This document shows, in pieces, positions 46,241-54,373 of a stretch of 64,000 nt of DNA (its first letter is position 1; each line of letters starts with the position of its first letter). The stretch spans positions 98,658 through 162,657 of the forward strand of contig NVWU01000006.1 in NCBI GenBank assembly GCA_002733765.1, given 5' to 3'. This DNA comes from Colwellia sp. Its GTDB lineage: Bacteria; Pseudomonadota; Gammaproteobacteria; Enterobacterales; Alteromonadaceae. The translations under genes and the position numbers were made by a program. The notes beneath the pieces are model-generated. The model had not been told where the DNA came from. It worked only from the letters and a program-made list of their open reading frames with translations, and searched no databases.

Positions 46241-48049
46241 ATGAAAAAAATTAGTATCTCATTCGCCCTTGCCCGTTTCGTTTTTTTTAGCGGTTTTGCG
46301 CTTGCTGTGTTTTCCACCATATTAGTAATTAACCATATGGTGGATACAGTCAATAAACAGCAAGCACAGCTTATTAAAAGACAAACTACTACTATTAATA
46401 ATAGTTATAATTTGTTTTTACAGCACCGATTAACATTATTAAGAGAGCAAGCGAACTTCCCTATAATAGTACAAACCGTCATGCAGCCAGATACCAACCT
46501 AGGTAGACTAAAAGATTTTATGGCTGATATTACTCTTCTGGGTGAACGATACCAACAAACACTTTTAGATTTTGAAGGAAACCCGCTTTATTCAAACATA
46601 AATAGTGTTATTCCTAAGTATAAAACTAAACCTTGGTTAAAAAAGTTGTTCTTACAGGAAGAAGGTGATTATTTAGGTATAGAGGAATTCAATGGGCAAA
46701 GTTTTTGGTGTATCGCCGTTGCTATTCGTTATAACAATGTTATTGAAGGGCTGTTAGTCACTTTAATCCCAATAGAAGCCATAAAAGAAGACAGTCAGAT
46801 AACGGAGCACGCTAACGGCTTAATGATTGATATACGTAATAAAGGTAAATTAATCACTCGTTTTGGTGAAGATGTGAGTGGTCAGAGCTATATAATTACT
46901 TGGCCAAAAATGTCAGTTACTTTTGAATTTACCTTTGACAATACGGTAATGAATCAAGAGCTTTATAACGCGGCTTTAAAGTTTAGCTCTTTAATAATAA
47001 TCGCACTTATTTTTATCAGTTTATTGGCCTATCGATATGGCTATCGATACTTTGTTCAACCACTATTACTGTTATCTGATGTTACAGGAGAACTTGATAA
47101 AGGAAGTGACTATACCAAGCTACAAGAAAATTTAAAAATTAGAGAGTTAGATGAATTATTTATCAAGTTTAATCAAATGGCCCAAAAAGTTCACCATAGA
47201 GAGTATGCGTTAAAGAAAAGCTATGATGAGCTATCTAAAGCGAATGAGGAATTAATACTGAGCGAATCTCAGTTAATACAATCTGAAAAAATGGCCAGTA
47301 TTGGTATATTGGCCGCTGGAGTAGCTCATGAAATAAATAACCCCATTGGTTACATTAAAAGTAACTTAGATATACTCCAAGATTACCTTAATAGCATTAA
47401 TGCTTACTGCCAAGAGATTGAAGAGCAATTTACTTCCCAAGTGCAAAAAGATTTACAGCAAATAATTGCAAAAAAACATGACCTTCAATATATTTTGGAC
47501 GATAGTAAGCCTCTTTTAGAAAACAGTATTGACGGTGTTAAAAAAGTAGCAGAAATAGTGCGTAATTTAAAAACTTTTGCCCGAGCAGAAGAAGAAGTTA
47601 AAACATTAACTGATATTAACGAAGGACTTACTGCCACCATAAATATGGTGTCAAATGAGCTTAAATATAATTGTCAATTGCATATTGATTTATCGCCATT
47701 ACCAAATATATTTGCATTTCCAGGTAAGTTGAATCAAGTGTTTATGAACTTATTAATTAATGCAGGGCAATCAATCGTTGATAAAGGTGATATTTTTATT
47801 CGTACTTATGAAGAAAATAACTATTTGGTTGTAGAAATTAAAGATACAGGCACGGGGATATCACCTGACATTTTACCGCAAATATTTACGCCTTTCTTTA
47901 CATCAAAGCCTGTTGGGCAAGGTACTGGATTAGGTTTATCGATTAGTCATAGTATTGTAGAGCAACATGATGGAAAAATACTCATTTCATCTAAGGTAGG
48001 CAAAGGGAGTTGCTTTTCAGTATACATTCCATTTACAGCACAGGCGTAA
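46241..48049 (+). CDS. Membrane sensor histidine kinase paired with a binding protein
   Basis: The 602-residue kinase has spans at ~10-32 and ~247-267 enclosing a ~215-residue periplasmic sensor of the dCache/Cache type. A HAMP-like linker (~270-320) and a coiled coil follow. The His box is EKMASIGILAAGVAHEINNPIG, with phospho-His near 362. HATPase_c motifs are NQVFMNLLINAGQSI, DTGTGISPDIL and TGLGLSISHSIVEQHDG. It has no receiver domain of its own. The two nearby response regulators share near-identical receivers and are the natural partners. The periplasmic binding protein gene directly upstream likely supplies the ligand signal. Confidence 0.92.
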   Translation: MKKISISFALARFVFFSGFALAVFSTILVINHMVDTVNKQQAQLIKRQTTTINNSYNLFLQHRLTLLREQANFPIIVQTVMQPDTNLGRLKDFMADITLLGERYQQTLLDFEGNPLYSNINSVIPKYKTKPWLKKLFLQEEGDYLGIEEFNGQSFWCIAVAIRYNNVIEGLLVTLIPIEAIKEDSQITEHANGLMIDIRNKGKLITRFGEDVSGQSYIITWPKMSVTFEFTFDNTVMNQELYNAALKFSSLIIIALIFISLLAYRYGYRYFVQPLLLLSDVTGELDKGSDYTKLQENLKIRELDELFIKFNQMAQKVHHREYALKKSYDELSKANEELILSESQLIQSEKMASIGILAAGVAHEINNPIGYIKSNLDILQDYLNSINAYCQEIEEQFTSQVQKDLQQIIAKKHDLQYILDDSKPLLENSIDGVKKVAEIVRNLKTFARAEEEVKTLTDINEGLTATINMVSNELKYNCQLHIDLSPLPNIFAFPGKLNQVFMNLLINAGQSIVDKGDIFIRTYEENNYLVVEIKDTGTGISPDILPQIFTPFFTSKPVGQGTGLGLSISHSIVEQHDGKILISSKVGKGSCFSVYIPFTAQA

Positions 48050-48140
48050 AGAGAAAAAACTCTCAATAAACTGACTATCTTTCATTTTCTAACGAGGGGG
48101 CGTCCCTGCCCATTAGTTTGATGACATAACCATTTATAAA

Positions 48141-48707
48141 TTACTGACTTGGTTTAAAGTGATATATAACAGCCGCAGAGTCATCGATGAACCGAATAAC
48201 ATCGTTTTCAATGCCAACAACATTTAATTCTAATAATATATTATCAACCTTTTTAGGTATTTCTAAGATTAAATCTATTTGACCATCAATATCCGTTTTT
48301 GCCGTTGCTAATAATGATTTTTCTTGCAACCGAGGATCATCATACTCCTCTATTTCACTAAGAATTGAAGATATCGATAAAACCTTATTTGCCATAGGAT
48401 TACCTTCACTATCGCTCACATTGATATTAAAAATAATCTTTTGATAACTAGTAAAATTAAAACTTGATTCAACATACAAGTCAGCCGATGATTGTGCTAT
48501 TAGCGTCAGTTTTACCGTATCTGGCGTGTAATCTTTTTTTAGTTGCTCCAAATAAGCTATATCAGTATTTGTATTTACCGTTACAGGCGTTACAGGCGTT
48601 ACTTTACTACCCTCCTCGCCTCCACCACAACTTACCATCAATATCATAAAAACAATTATCGTTAATGGCTTTACTGCGTTTTTACGTCTCTTCAATATCC
48701 CGTTCAT
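48141..48707 (-). CDS. Small lipoprotein downstream of the LruC-domain gene
   Basis: The 188-residue product has a lipoprotein signal (PLTIIVFMILMVSC), lipidated at the Cys of MVSCGGG. A low-complexity VTPVTPVTV segment and a beta-rich domain resembling an Ig-like/Big fold (FNINVSDSEGNPMANKVLSIS, AKTDIDGQIDLILE) follow. GGAG precedes the ATG by seven bases. It begins 16 bp after the LruC gene, so the same sigma54 transcript should express both. It may anchor or assist the LruC protein at the cell surface. Function is not known. Confidence 0.75.
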   Translation of the reverse strand: MNGILKRRKNAVKPLTIIVFMILMVSCGGGEEGSKVTPVTPVTVNTNTDIAYLEQLKKDYTPDTVKLTLIAQSSADLYVESSFNFTSYQKIIFNINVSDSEGNPMANKVLSISSILSEIEEYDDPRLQEKSLLATAKTDIDGQIDLILEIPKKVDNILLELNVVGIENDVIRFIDDSAAVIYHFKPSQ

Positions 48708-48722
48708 AAGATTTCTCCGGCA

Positions 48723-50336
48723 TTAATAAATATGGTGAATACGCTCGTTAAAAACATGCCAATTTTGTTCTTCAACGCCAGCACTCTCAACCCACAATTC
48801 ATAGGTAGGATATGCCCAAACCACATCAATATATTCTTGAGGATAACGCCATTGTGTGTTGATTTGTAGTGCCCAAGGCAAATTTTGTTGATTTTTAAAA
48901 TAACGATTATTTTCTGGTTCTGAAGTGTCATCGAAACGGCCGAACCGTGTAGTATCAAATAAATCTGTTGGGGCATAGTTAGCAAAATGTATTTCTAAAC
49001 TTCTATCATTTGTTCTGAAGATAAAAAAGTCTAAACTGGAATGATTTAATGTCGAAAGTAAAACATTAAATCTTACATCCAGTAAAAAAGGAACAGGATC
49101 AAAACGAGTGCATTCAATTACCGTGTTGAAATGTGCACATTTACCACTCTCATTAGTTTGCGTATAGATATGGCTATCTTGCCAAAACACTAAAACGGCA
49201 TCGGTTTGATAATCTTCTGGTACCTTTTGAAATATTTGATTATTAATGGTTAACGATGCTTCCTCAATCAAATTTGGGTCTTGTCCCATAAGGCGTATAG
49301 CAAAGCCATTGTGATGCGCTGCACCGCGTGCATCAATGAAGCCGGAAATAGTAAACCCAGTGATATCACCATTTGCATTATAAATAGTTCTAAATTGTTC
49401 TCTTATCACTAAGTCATTGAGATCATAATCACCTACTTTGGGCCAATTATCTTCAAATGCCAGAGTAACAAAGTCATTGTTACTTGGATAATAGCTACTA
49501 AAGGCACGTTTATAATCATTTGGAAACTCATCTGATTCATCAAAAACACCGTCAGCATCGCTATCATTAACATTAGGAATAATAACTAAATCAGCCGTAT
49601 TTAATGCCGTTTCTGGTGTTGCTTTCACACTAAAAACTGCGTCATTAAAATCATTATCTCCCCAAGTACGAGGAAGGTCTTCAAAACCTAAAATCACCTC
49701 AGAAACTTCCTCATCATAGAGTAAAACTAGATGTTGACGTAATGCAGGATCAGTTTCAGGATTCAAGTTTTTTAATGAATAATAATAAGGTACCTTATAA
49801 TCTTTAACACCGGTGTAATAAGAAAAACCATTTGCCGCAATAAAAAAACCAATATGTGTACCCGCAGGAAAAATACCTAAACTTAAGCGGTGACCATTCG
49901 TTAAATGTGGATATGATAAGTTAGGAAAAACGATAATCTCACTAACATCAGATGAATTTTGTGGCGGGTTATTGGGATCAAAAGTGAAATAACCAAAAGA
50001 ATTTCGATAACCTGCCCCTTCATGGATAAAAGTAACAAATACCTCGGCACTTTCTGAAAGGCTAATAGTTGACCCTAGATCATCGGTCATAAATGCTTCA
50101 TTTATTTCACTTTCAGGCAATGCATTATTAATACGCGCAAAAAAATCATCACTATATTCATTATAGCGCCACACTAAATTATCTGGTTTACCTGTACTTT
50201 GTTGATATCCGATAGACCAAGATTCACCACTTAGAAAAGTCCAGACATACTTTCCATTATCAATATCAGTTGCACTGGTAGTACTCAAAAACCCAGTTAA
50301 AAAAATGGCTAAAGTGAAACAACGTAAGATAGACAT
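48723..50336 (-). CDS. Secreted LruC-domain protein (DUF4114 + DUF4842)
   Basis: The 537-residue protein has a signal peptide (CFTLAIFLTGFLSTTSATD). A DUF4114-like segment near 215-240 (VILGFEDLPRTWGDNDFNDAVFSV) is followed by an acidic repeat like calcium-binding thrombospondin type 3 (DSDADGVFDESDEFPND). The LruC/DUF4842 domain then runs to the end, starting FEDNWPKVGDYDLNDLVI. The two GDxDxND motifs suggest calcium sites. GAGGA lies six bases before the ATG. It is expressed from a sigma54 promoter whose upstream region is shared with the glycosyltransferase gene at 50.6 kb. It has no PEP-CTERM tail. A matrix or surface protein role is inferred. Confidence 0.85.
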   Translation of the reverse strand: MSILRCFTLAIFLTGFLSTTSATDIDNGKYVWTFLSGESWSIGYQQSTGKPDNLVWRYNEYSDDFFARINNALPESEINEAFMTDDLGSTISLSESAEVFVTFIHEGAGYRNSFGYFTFDPNNPPQNSSDVSEIIVFPNLSYPHLTNGHRLSLGIFPAGTHIGFFIAANGFSYYTGVKDYKVPYYYSLKNLNPETDPALRQHLVLLYDEEVSEVILGFEDLPRTWGDNDFNDAVFSVKATPETALNTADLVIIPNVNDSDADGVFDESDEFPNDYKRAFSSYYPSNNDFVTLAFEDNWPKVGDYDLNDLVIREQFRTIYNANGDITGFTISGFIDARGAAHHNGFAIRLMGQDPNLIEEASLTINNQIFQKVPEDYQTDAVLVFWQDSHIYTQTNESGKCAHFNTVIECTRFDPVPFLLDVRFNVLLSTLNHSSLDFFIFRTNDRSLEIHFANYAPTDLFDTTRFGRFDDTSEPENNRYFKNQQNLPWALQINTQWRYPQEYIDVVWAYPTYELWVESAGVEEQNWHVFNERIHHIY

Positions 50337-50393
50337 GTTAGTTCCTCAACACTTATGATTAGCTCTACAATTTATATAACTCATTAATTGTAG

Positions 50394-50409
50394 AGCTAAT
50401 AACATGCCA
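50394..50409 (-). promoter_or_regulatory. Sigma54 promoter of the LruC/lipoprotein operon
   Basis: Read on the minus strand, TGGCATGTTATTAGCT has GG and GC 10 bases apart, as RpoN requires. Transcription should start near 50383, giving a ~47-base leader. A perfect 14-bp inverted repeat (50359-50372 / 50386-50399) overlaps the -12 element and may be an operator or leader hairpin. Confidence 0.72.
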
Positions 50410-50463
50410 ATAATCTAATCACTTGTTTATTAAAGCATTAAAATAAAAAACATCTAATGGTCA

Positions 50464-50517
50464 TTAATAAATTGCATCTTGCAATGCAATTTATTAAGAC
50501 AGTTTTTAAATTTGCAA
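50464..50517. promoter_or_regulatory. Shared enhancer region between two divergent sigma54 promoters
   Basis: A perfect inverted repeat TTAATAAATTGCAT (50464-50477) / ATGCAATTTATTAA (50484-50497) encloses a further TTGCAA (50479-50484). Another TTGCAA is at 50512-50517. The block lies ~55-110 bp from the LruC promoter and ~71-124 bp from the glycosyltransferase promoter, the usual range for enhancer sites of NtrC-type activators. Confidence 0.68.
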
Positions 50518-50587
50518 AAAATGCCCTGTTTTTACGTTAAATCATAAGTAAATTAATGAAATTATTGATTAGTCTTGTATTAAATAA

Positions 50588-50603
50588 TGGAGTACATCTT
50601 GCT
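50588..50603 (+). promoter_or_regulatory. Sigma54 promoter of the 50.6-kb glycosyltransferase unit
   Basis: TGGAGTACATCTTGCT keeps GG at -24 and TTGC at -12 with correct spacing. Transcription should start near 50614, 26 bases before the ATG at 50640. TTGCAA boxes are 71-109 bp upstream. Confidence 0.68.
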
Positions 50604-50639
50604 TAACATGCAGTACCGATCAAAAAACGGTGAATAAAT

Positions 50640-51380
50640 ATGGCGAACAAAACCTTAATCTTCAGCATTGCCTTAAACGGCTATCAATGGATATATAAAA
50701 AAGAACTCGATTCACATAAAAACTATGCCAATAAAAATGGTTATGATTATCAAGCAATCACTCGCCCCTACTTTTCGTCATTGGGTGTAGAGTGTTGTTG
50801 GTTGAAATTAACACTTATGCGTACGGCATTATTAGCGGGTTATCAGCATGTGGTGTTTATAGATGCCGATGCAATGGTTAAACATAACTGCCCAGCTATT
50901 GAAACGCTTTTTATCGACAACAAGTATATTTATATGGCAAAAGGATATTCAAACCGATTTAACTCCGGTGTGCTCATTGTGCGAAATAAAACAGAAGTTA
51001 TTGACTGGTTAACCCGTGTTATTGACAGCAGAATATTAACTGTTGCGAACAAAAATAGTGTGGGCTGGGGGGAGAACGGCCATATTATTGAATTAAGCCA
51101 AAACTGTCCATTTATTCAAGAAATAGATCAGAGATGGAATAACACTTATGATAATAATATGGCGGACTTCATTCACCACAAAAATTGTGGCCCATTGAGA
51201 ACAAACTTAATTGACAATTTTCTTCATAAATTAATTTTTTGTCTTTCCTATCGAATATTAACATTAACAAAGAGTTTTAAATTATTAAATAAAAAGAACA
51301 TTTTTGATAATAAACTCGATAATGAAACAGACAAAATAATCACTATCTACCCCCACTTCACCTCAAATAAATATGATTAA
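50640..51380 (+). CDS. Glycosyltransferase with GT-A fold (GT34/GMA12-like)
   Basis: The product has 246 residues. KTLIFSIALNGYQWIYKKELDSHKNYANKNGYDYQ opens the nucleotide-sugar fold. VECCWLKLTLMRTALLAGYQHVVFIDADAMVKH contains the DxD metal site near 82-84, and RFNSGVLIVRN follows. This pattern is that of galactosyl/mannosyl transferases of the GMA12/MNN10 type. It is probably a sugar transferase for the exopolysaccharide. It is followed by a small membrane protein gene by 38 bp and expressed from a sigma54 promoter. Confidence 0.78.
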   Translation: MANKTLIFSIALNGYQWIYKKELDSHKNYANKNGYDYQAITRPYFSSLGVECCWLKLTLMRTALLAGYQHVVFIDADAMVKHNCPAIETLFIDNKYIYMAKGYSNRFNSGVLIVRNKTEVIDWLTRVIDSRILTVANKNSVGWGENGHIIELSQNCPFIQEIDQRWNNTYDNNMADFIHHKNCGPLRTNLIDNFLHKLIFCLSYRILTLTKSFKLLNKKNIFDNKLDNETDKIITIYPHFTSNKYD

Positions 51381-51418
51381 AACTTATTAGATAATTTAAT
51401 TTATTTTTTGGAAAAAAC

Positions 51419-51856
51419 ATGAGACAACTTAATACATCAAAAAATCGTAAAAGAGCCTCCCTAAAAGAAAGTGAAGTTTTTAATAACTTACTTAAAAGCA
51501 TGGATAACACTGTTGTTAAAAGCTTTACTCCTCAACAATTAAAGGCAATTAGAGGCGCGATAAATATAAGAGAATGGCGAACACATAGCGTAGATTTTAG
51601 ACCAACCTTAGCATTACCCTTTATACCCTGGAATTTTTATGTTGTATTTCTCTTCGGTGTAAATCAAAGAGCTTTATCAACGACCGAAAAGTGCATAGCC
51701 GCAGCAATGTTTTTATTGATTATATTTATTACGGGTATGACTCTATTTGGATTGGTTTTTCTTACTTTATACCTATTCAAATCATGGTTAGGAATAGATA
51801 TTTTTCCTGAGAATTCATTAGGTTTATGGGACGAATTCAAACGTTTTTTTGATTGA
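51419..51856 (+). CDS. Small membrane protein of exopolysaccharide loci, unknown function
   Basis: The 145-residue product has a cytoplasmic N-terminal part (ESEVFNNLLKSMDNTVVKSFTPQQLKAIRGAI), then the motif WRTHSVDFRPTLALPFIPWNFYVVFLFG. Two hydrophobic spans near ~60-80 and ~92-123 follow. Proteins with the same R.HxVDxRxxLPLPxxxFYxV pattern occur near polysaccharide genes in cyanobacteria and marine bacteria, often with a misleading enzyme name. I cannot assign a function. It is cotranscribed with the upstream glycosyltransferase gene. Confidence 0.7.
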   Translation: MRQLNTSKNRKRASLKESEVFNNLLKSMDNTVVKSFTPQQLKAIRGAINIREWRTHSVDFRPTLALPFIPWNFYVVFLFGVNQRALSTTEKCIAAAMFLLIIFITGMTLFGLVFLTLYLFKSWLGIDIFPENSLGLWDEFKRFFD

Positions 51857-51893
51857 TTATTAATGATTAACTAATTTTTATGTTGATTGAAAA

Positions 51894-51934
51894 TTTAGTT
51901 GCAAAATAGAAAAGTTTTTTATTATGCAACTAAA
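51894..51934. promoter_or_regulatory. Probable enhancer of the WecG/sugar-transferase unit
   Basis: TTTAGTTGCA (51894-51903) and TGCAACTAAA (51925-51934) are exact inverted copies 21 bases apart. They contain the TTGCAA/TGCAA boxes seen before the other sigma54 promoters and lie 83-123 bp before the promoter at 52017. Confidence 0.62.
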
Positions 51935-52016
51935 AGCTACTCTAAAATAAATAGACACTCTTTAACAATAAAAATAAAAAATATATTTATCAATGAATTA
52001 AAATATAAATTCATAT

Positions 52017-52032
52017 TGGCATAGCTTAAGCA
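52017..52032 (+). promoter_or_regulatory. Sigma54 promoter of the WecG/sugar-transferase unit
   Basis: TGGCATAGCTTAAGCA keeps TGGCA at -24 and GC at -12 with correct 10-base spacing. Transcription should start near 52044, 28 bases before ATG 52072. Confidence 0.68.
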
Positions 52033-52071
52033 GTAACTAGATATCTTTGAATAGATATTAAGCTAACAAAT

Positions 52072-53418
52072 ATGAAAAATCTACTTACAGACTTATCACA
52101 ACTTACAACACACAGTAAAGATTGTACTAAACATGTATTTGATAAAATATTGTCAACGCTTATGGTAATTACACTAAGCCCTGTGATGATGATTAATATC
52201 TTATGCTCATTGATAACTCGTCAGCCCATTTATACTTATGTGGTTAAAAAAGATGCGTTAGGGCATTCAGTCATTACAAACCACTTTACTTGTGGCATTT
52301 TAAAAAGTAGTGCACTGCTGATCAATATCTTTATGGGGCAACTAAGTTTTTGTGGTGTGCCATCTACACACCGTTTAGCACCACAAGTACAAGCTAGAAT
52401 TAAGCTCCGTTATAGCTGTAAGCCAGGCATATTTAGTTTGTTTGATTTACATCGTCGCACCGGACTTGTTATTCAAGATCCAGAAACCTTATTATTAAAA
52501 CAGCTTAACTCGAGCTCATTTGATAATGCTTTACTATTACTTAAAAATTTAGTCTGCTATTGCCTGTATACGACTCCCAGTAAAGGGCTTATTGATACAA
52601 AAAAAATCTCTCTTTTTGGACTAAATCTAGAGAACTTATCAATGCAAGAAGCCGTCAATTGGGTTACAACGACTCCTAAGAAAACATCAACAAAGTCGAG
52701 CACTAAGATTTCCATAAAGAATACTGTCATCAACAAATCAACTTCAGACAATATAAATACTGTGACAAATATAGGTTTTTTTATTAACGTCAACTCAATT
52801 AATCTTTGCCTAAAACAACCTGACTTTCATCACACATTACAACAAGCAGATAAACTTCTAGCGGATGGTTCAGGTATGAGGCTCGCGGCTAAATCCGCGG
52901 GCTATTTACTTAAAGACAATACTAATGGTACCGATATGTTACCTCATTTATGTCTTAGCTGTATTGAACAATCTAAATCAATCTATTTTCTTGGTTCAAA
53001 ACTGGGAGTTGCAGCCAAAGCGGCATCAAATTTAAAAAAACAGTTCCCTGGCCTGCTTATTGCTGGCACAGAACATGGTTTTATTGGGTCAAGTCAACTT
53101 AACAAACAAATAGAAAAAATAAATAAAAGCGGTTGCGATATTTTATTAGTCGCCATGGGATCCCCCTTTCAAGAAAAGTGGTTACTTGAACACAAAGAGC
53201 AATTGCAATGTCAAACTGCCTTGGCTGTCGGAGGTCTATTTGATTTCTACTCTGGTGAAATAGCACGTGCACCACTGTGGTTACGAGAATTAGGATTAGA
53301 ATGGGGGTGGCGCTTATGGCAAGAACCTATGGTTAAATTTAAACGCTATGTCATCGGAACACCACTATTCTTATTTCGTATATATGTACTTGGCTTAGCC
53401 CGTAAAGGAGATAAATAA
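52072..53418 (+). CDS. WecG/TagA/CpsF glycosyltransferase with decayed sugar-transferase N-terminal domain
   Basis: The 448-residue product is a fusion. Residues ~20-130 resemble an initiating (WbaP/ExoY-type) sugar transferase: FDKILSTLMVITLSPVMMIN, then QLSFCGVPSTHRLAPQVQAR and YSCKPGIFSLFDL, which echo its SLVGPRP and KPGxTG regions. The catalytic residues have changed, so it is probably inactive. After a Lys/Thr/Ser-rich linker (~200-222), residues ~175-440 form a WecG-type domain with LADGSGMRLAAKSAGY, NGTDMLP, GSPFQEKWL and VGGLFDFYSGEIARAPLWL. It should add the second sugar to undecaprenyl-PP-sugar. Its stop overlaps the next start by one base. Confidence 0.88.
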   Translation: MKNLLTDLSQLTTHSKDCTKHVFDKILSTLMVITLSPVMMINILCSLITRQPIYTYVVKKDALGHSVITNHFTCGILKSSALLINIFMGQLSFCGVPSTHRLAPQVQARIKLRYSCKPGIFSLFDLHRRTGLVIQDPETLLLKQLNSSSFDNALLLLKNLVCYCLYTTPSKGLIDTKKISLFGLNLENLSMQEAVNWVTTTPKKTSTKSSTKISIKNTVINKSTSDNINTVTNIGFFINVNSINLCLKQPDFHHTLQQADKLLADGSGMRLAAKSAGYLLKDNTNGTDMLPHLCLSCIEQSKSIYFLGSKLGVAAKAASNLKKQFPGLLIAGTEHGFIGSSQLNKQIEKINKSGCDILLVAMGSPFQEKWLLEHKEQLQCQTALAVGGLFDFYSGEIARAPLWLRELGLEWGWRLWQEPMVKFKRYVIGTPLFLFRIYVLGLARKGDK

Positions 53419-54095
53419 TGATTATTCAAACAATTAATAATATCATTCATCCACTGAGTATTACGCAACCAATAGGCCATAAACATAAATTTGGGCACCG
53501 TGGTATTCCTCTACTCTTACAACAAATAGTGTCAGTATTAGTCTTGATAACAATCAGCCCTTTACTAATATTAGTTATGTTATTCATTACTATAGAAAGC
53601 CCAGGCAGGATATTATTTTCTCAAGTTAGAGTAGGTGAAAATGGCAGACACTTTAAAATGTATAAATTTCGTTCAATGTATTTAAAATCTGATCCTCATT
53701 TTCAAGAGCCAGATCCAAGTAAATCGTCACGAGAAGGTGTTTGTAAAAAATACATTAATGATCCAAGAATCACTAAGATAGGTAAATTTATTAGAAAGTA
53801 TTCTATCGATGAATTGCCTCAGCTATTTAATGTTGTCACTGGTGATATGTGTTTAGTCGGCCCTCGCCCTGCATTAGCAATTGAAACATATGAATATGAA
53901 CATGCAGACCAAGCTCGATTATTTTCAAAACCTGGTTTAACTGGTCTGTGGCAAATATCTGGTCGAGCCGATACAAGTTTTTCTGAACAACTACAATTAG
54001 ACAAAGATTACATTAAGCAACAAAGTATTTGGACTGATTGTAAAATTATTCTACTTACTGTTCCTGCCGTATTAAGTGCAAAAGGCGCTTATTAA
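53418..54095 (+). CDS. Undecaprenyl-phosphate sugar phosphotransferase (initiating, ExoY/WcaJ-like)
   Basis: The 225-residue enzyme has a membrane segment at ~30-56 and the bacterial sugar transferase domain: RILFSQVRVGENGRHFKMYKFRSM, DPRITKIGKFIRKYSIDELPQLFNV with the catalytic DE, and GDMCLVGPRPALAIE, KPGLTGLWQISGR and LDKDYIKQQSIW. It transfers a sugar-1-phosphate to undecaprenyl phosphate to start the repeat unit. ATG overlaps the WecG stop (TAATG). A terminator follows at 54129. Confidence 0.94.
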   Translation: MIIQTINNIIHPLSITQPIGHKHKFGHRGIPLLLQQIVSVLVLITISPLLILVMLFITIESPGRILFSQVRVGENGRHFKMYKFRSMYLKSDPHFQEPDPSKSSREGVCKKYINDPRITKIGKFIRKYSIDELPQLFNVVTGDMCLVGPRPALAIETYEYEHADQARLFSKPGLTGLWQISGRADTSFSEQLQLDKDYIKQQSIWTDCKIILLTVPAVLSAKGAY

Positions 54096-54128
54096 TTAAA
54101 TAGTCATTTATATCAATAAAAAACTATT

Positions 54129-54157
54129 AAAATCCACTATCCCTTAGTGGATTTTTT
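54129..54157 (+). terminator. Rho-independent terminator
   Basis: AAAATCCACTA (54129-54139) pairs with TAGTGGATTTT (54145-54155), followed by T to 54157. It ends the two-gene unit before the next sigma54 promoter. Confidence 0.92.
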
Positions 54158-54214
54158 ACTATCAATTCGCTAAACAGTGTTAGATAAACTCTTAGTATTT
54201 AGCATTTATCTATT

Positions 54215-54247
54215 TTGCAATGTCATTTTTCACGTTGCAAATTGCAA
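54215..54247. promoter_or_regulatory. Three TTGCAA boxes: probable enhancer of the export operon
   Basis: TTGCAA stands at 54215-54220, 54235-54240 and 54242-54247, that is 75-107 bp before the sigma54 promoter at 54322. The first two are 20 bp apart, about two helix turns. Confidence 0.65.
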
Positions 54248-54321
54248 AAAAAACAATAAAACCACGACTAAACAATACAGTAAGCCGTTATAAAATAACA
54301 AGTTTAAATTAAATTATTTAT

Positions 54322-54337
54322 TGGTACATTTTCTGCA
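54322..54337 (+). promoter_or_regulatory. Sigma54 promoter of the export/polymerase operon
   Basis: TGGTACATTTTCTGCA matches the RpoN consensus with GG and GC 10 bases apart. The start of transcription is expected near 54348, downstream of a TTG at 54344. This supports ATG 54374 as the true start of the export gene. Confidence 0.76.
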
Positions 54338-54373
54338 CTTCTATTGTTTATGGAAACGATGATGGAGCAAAAA

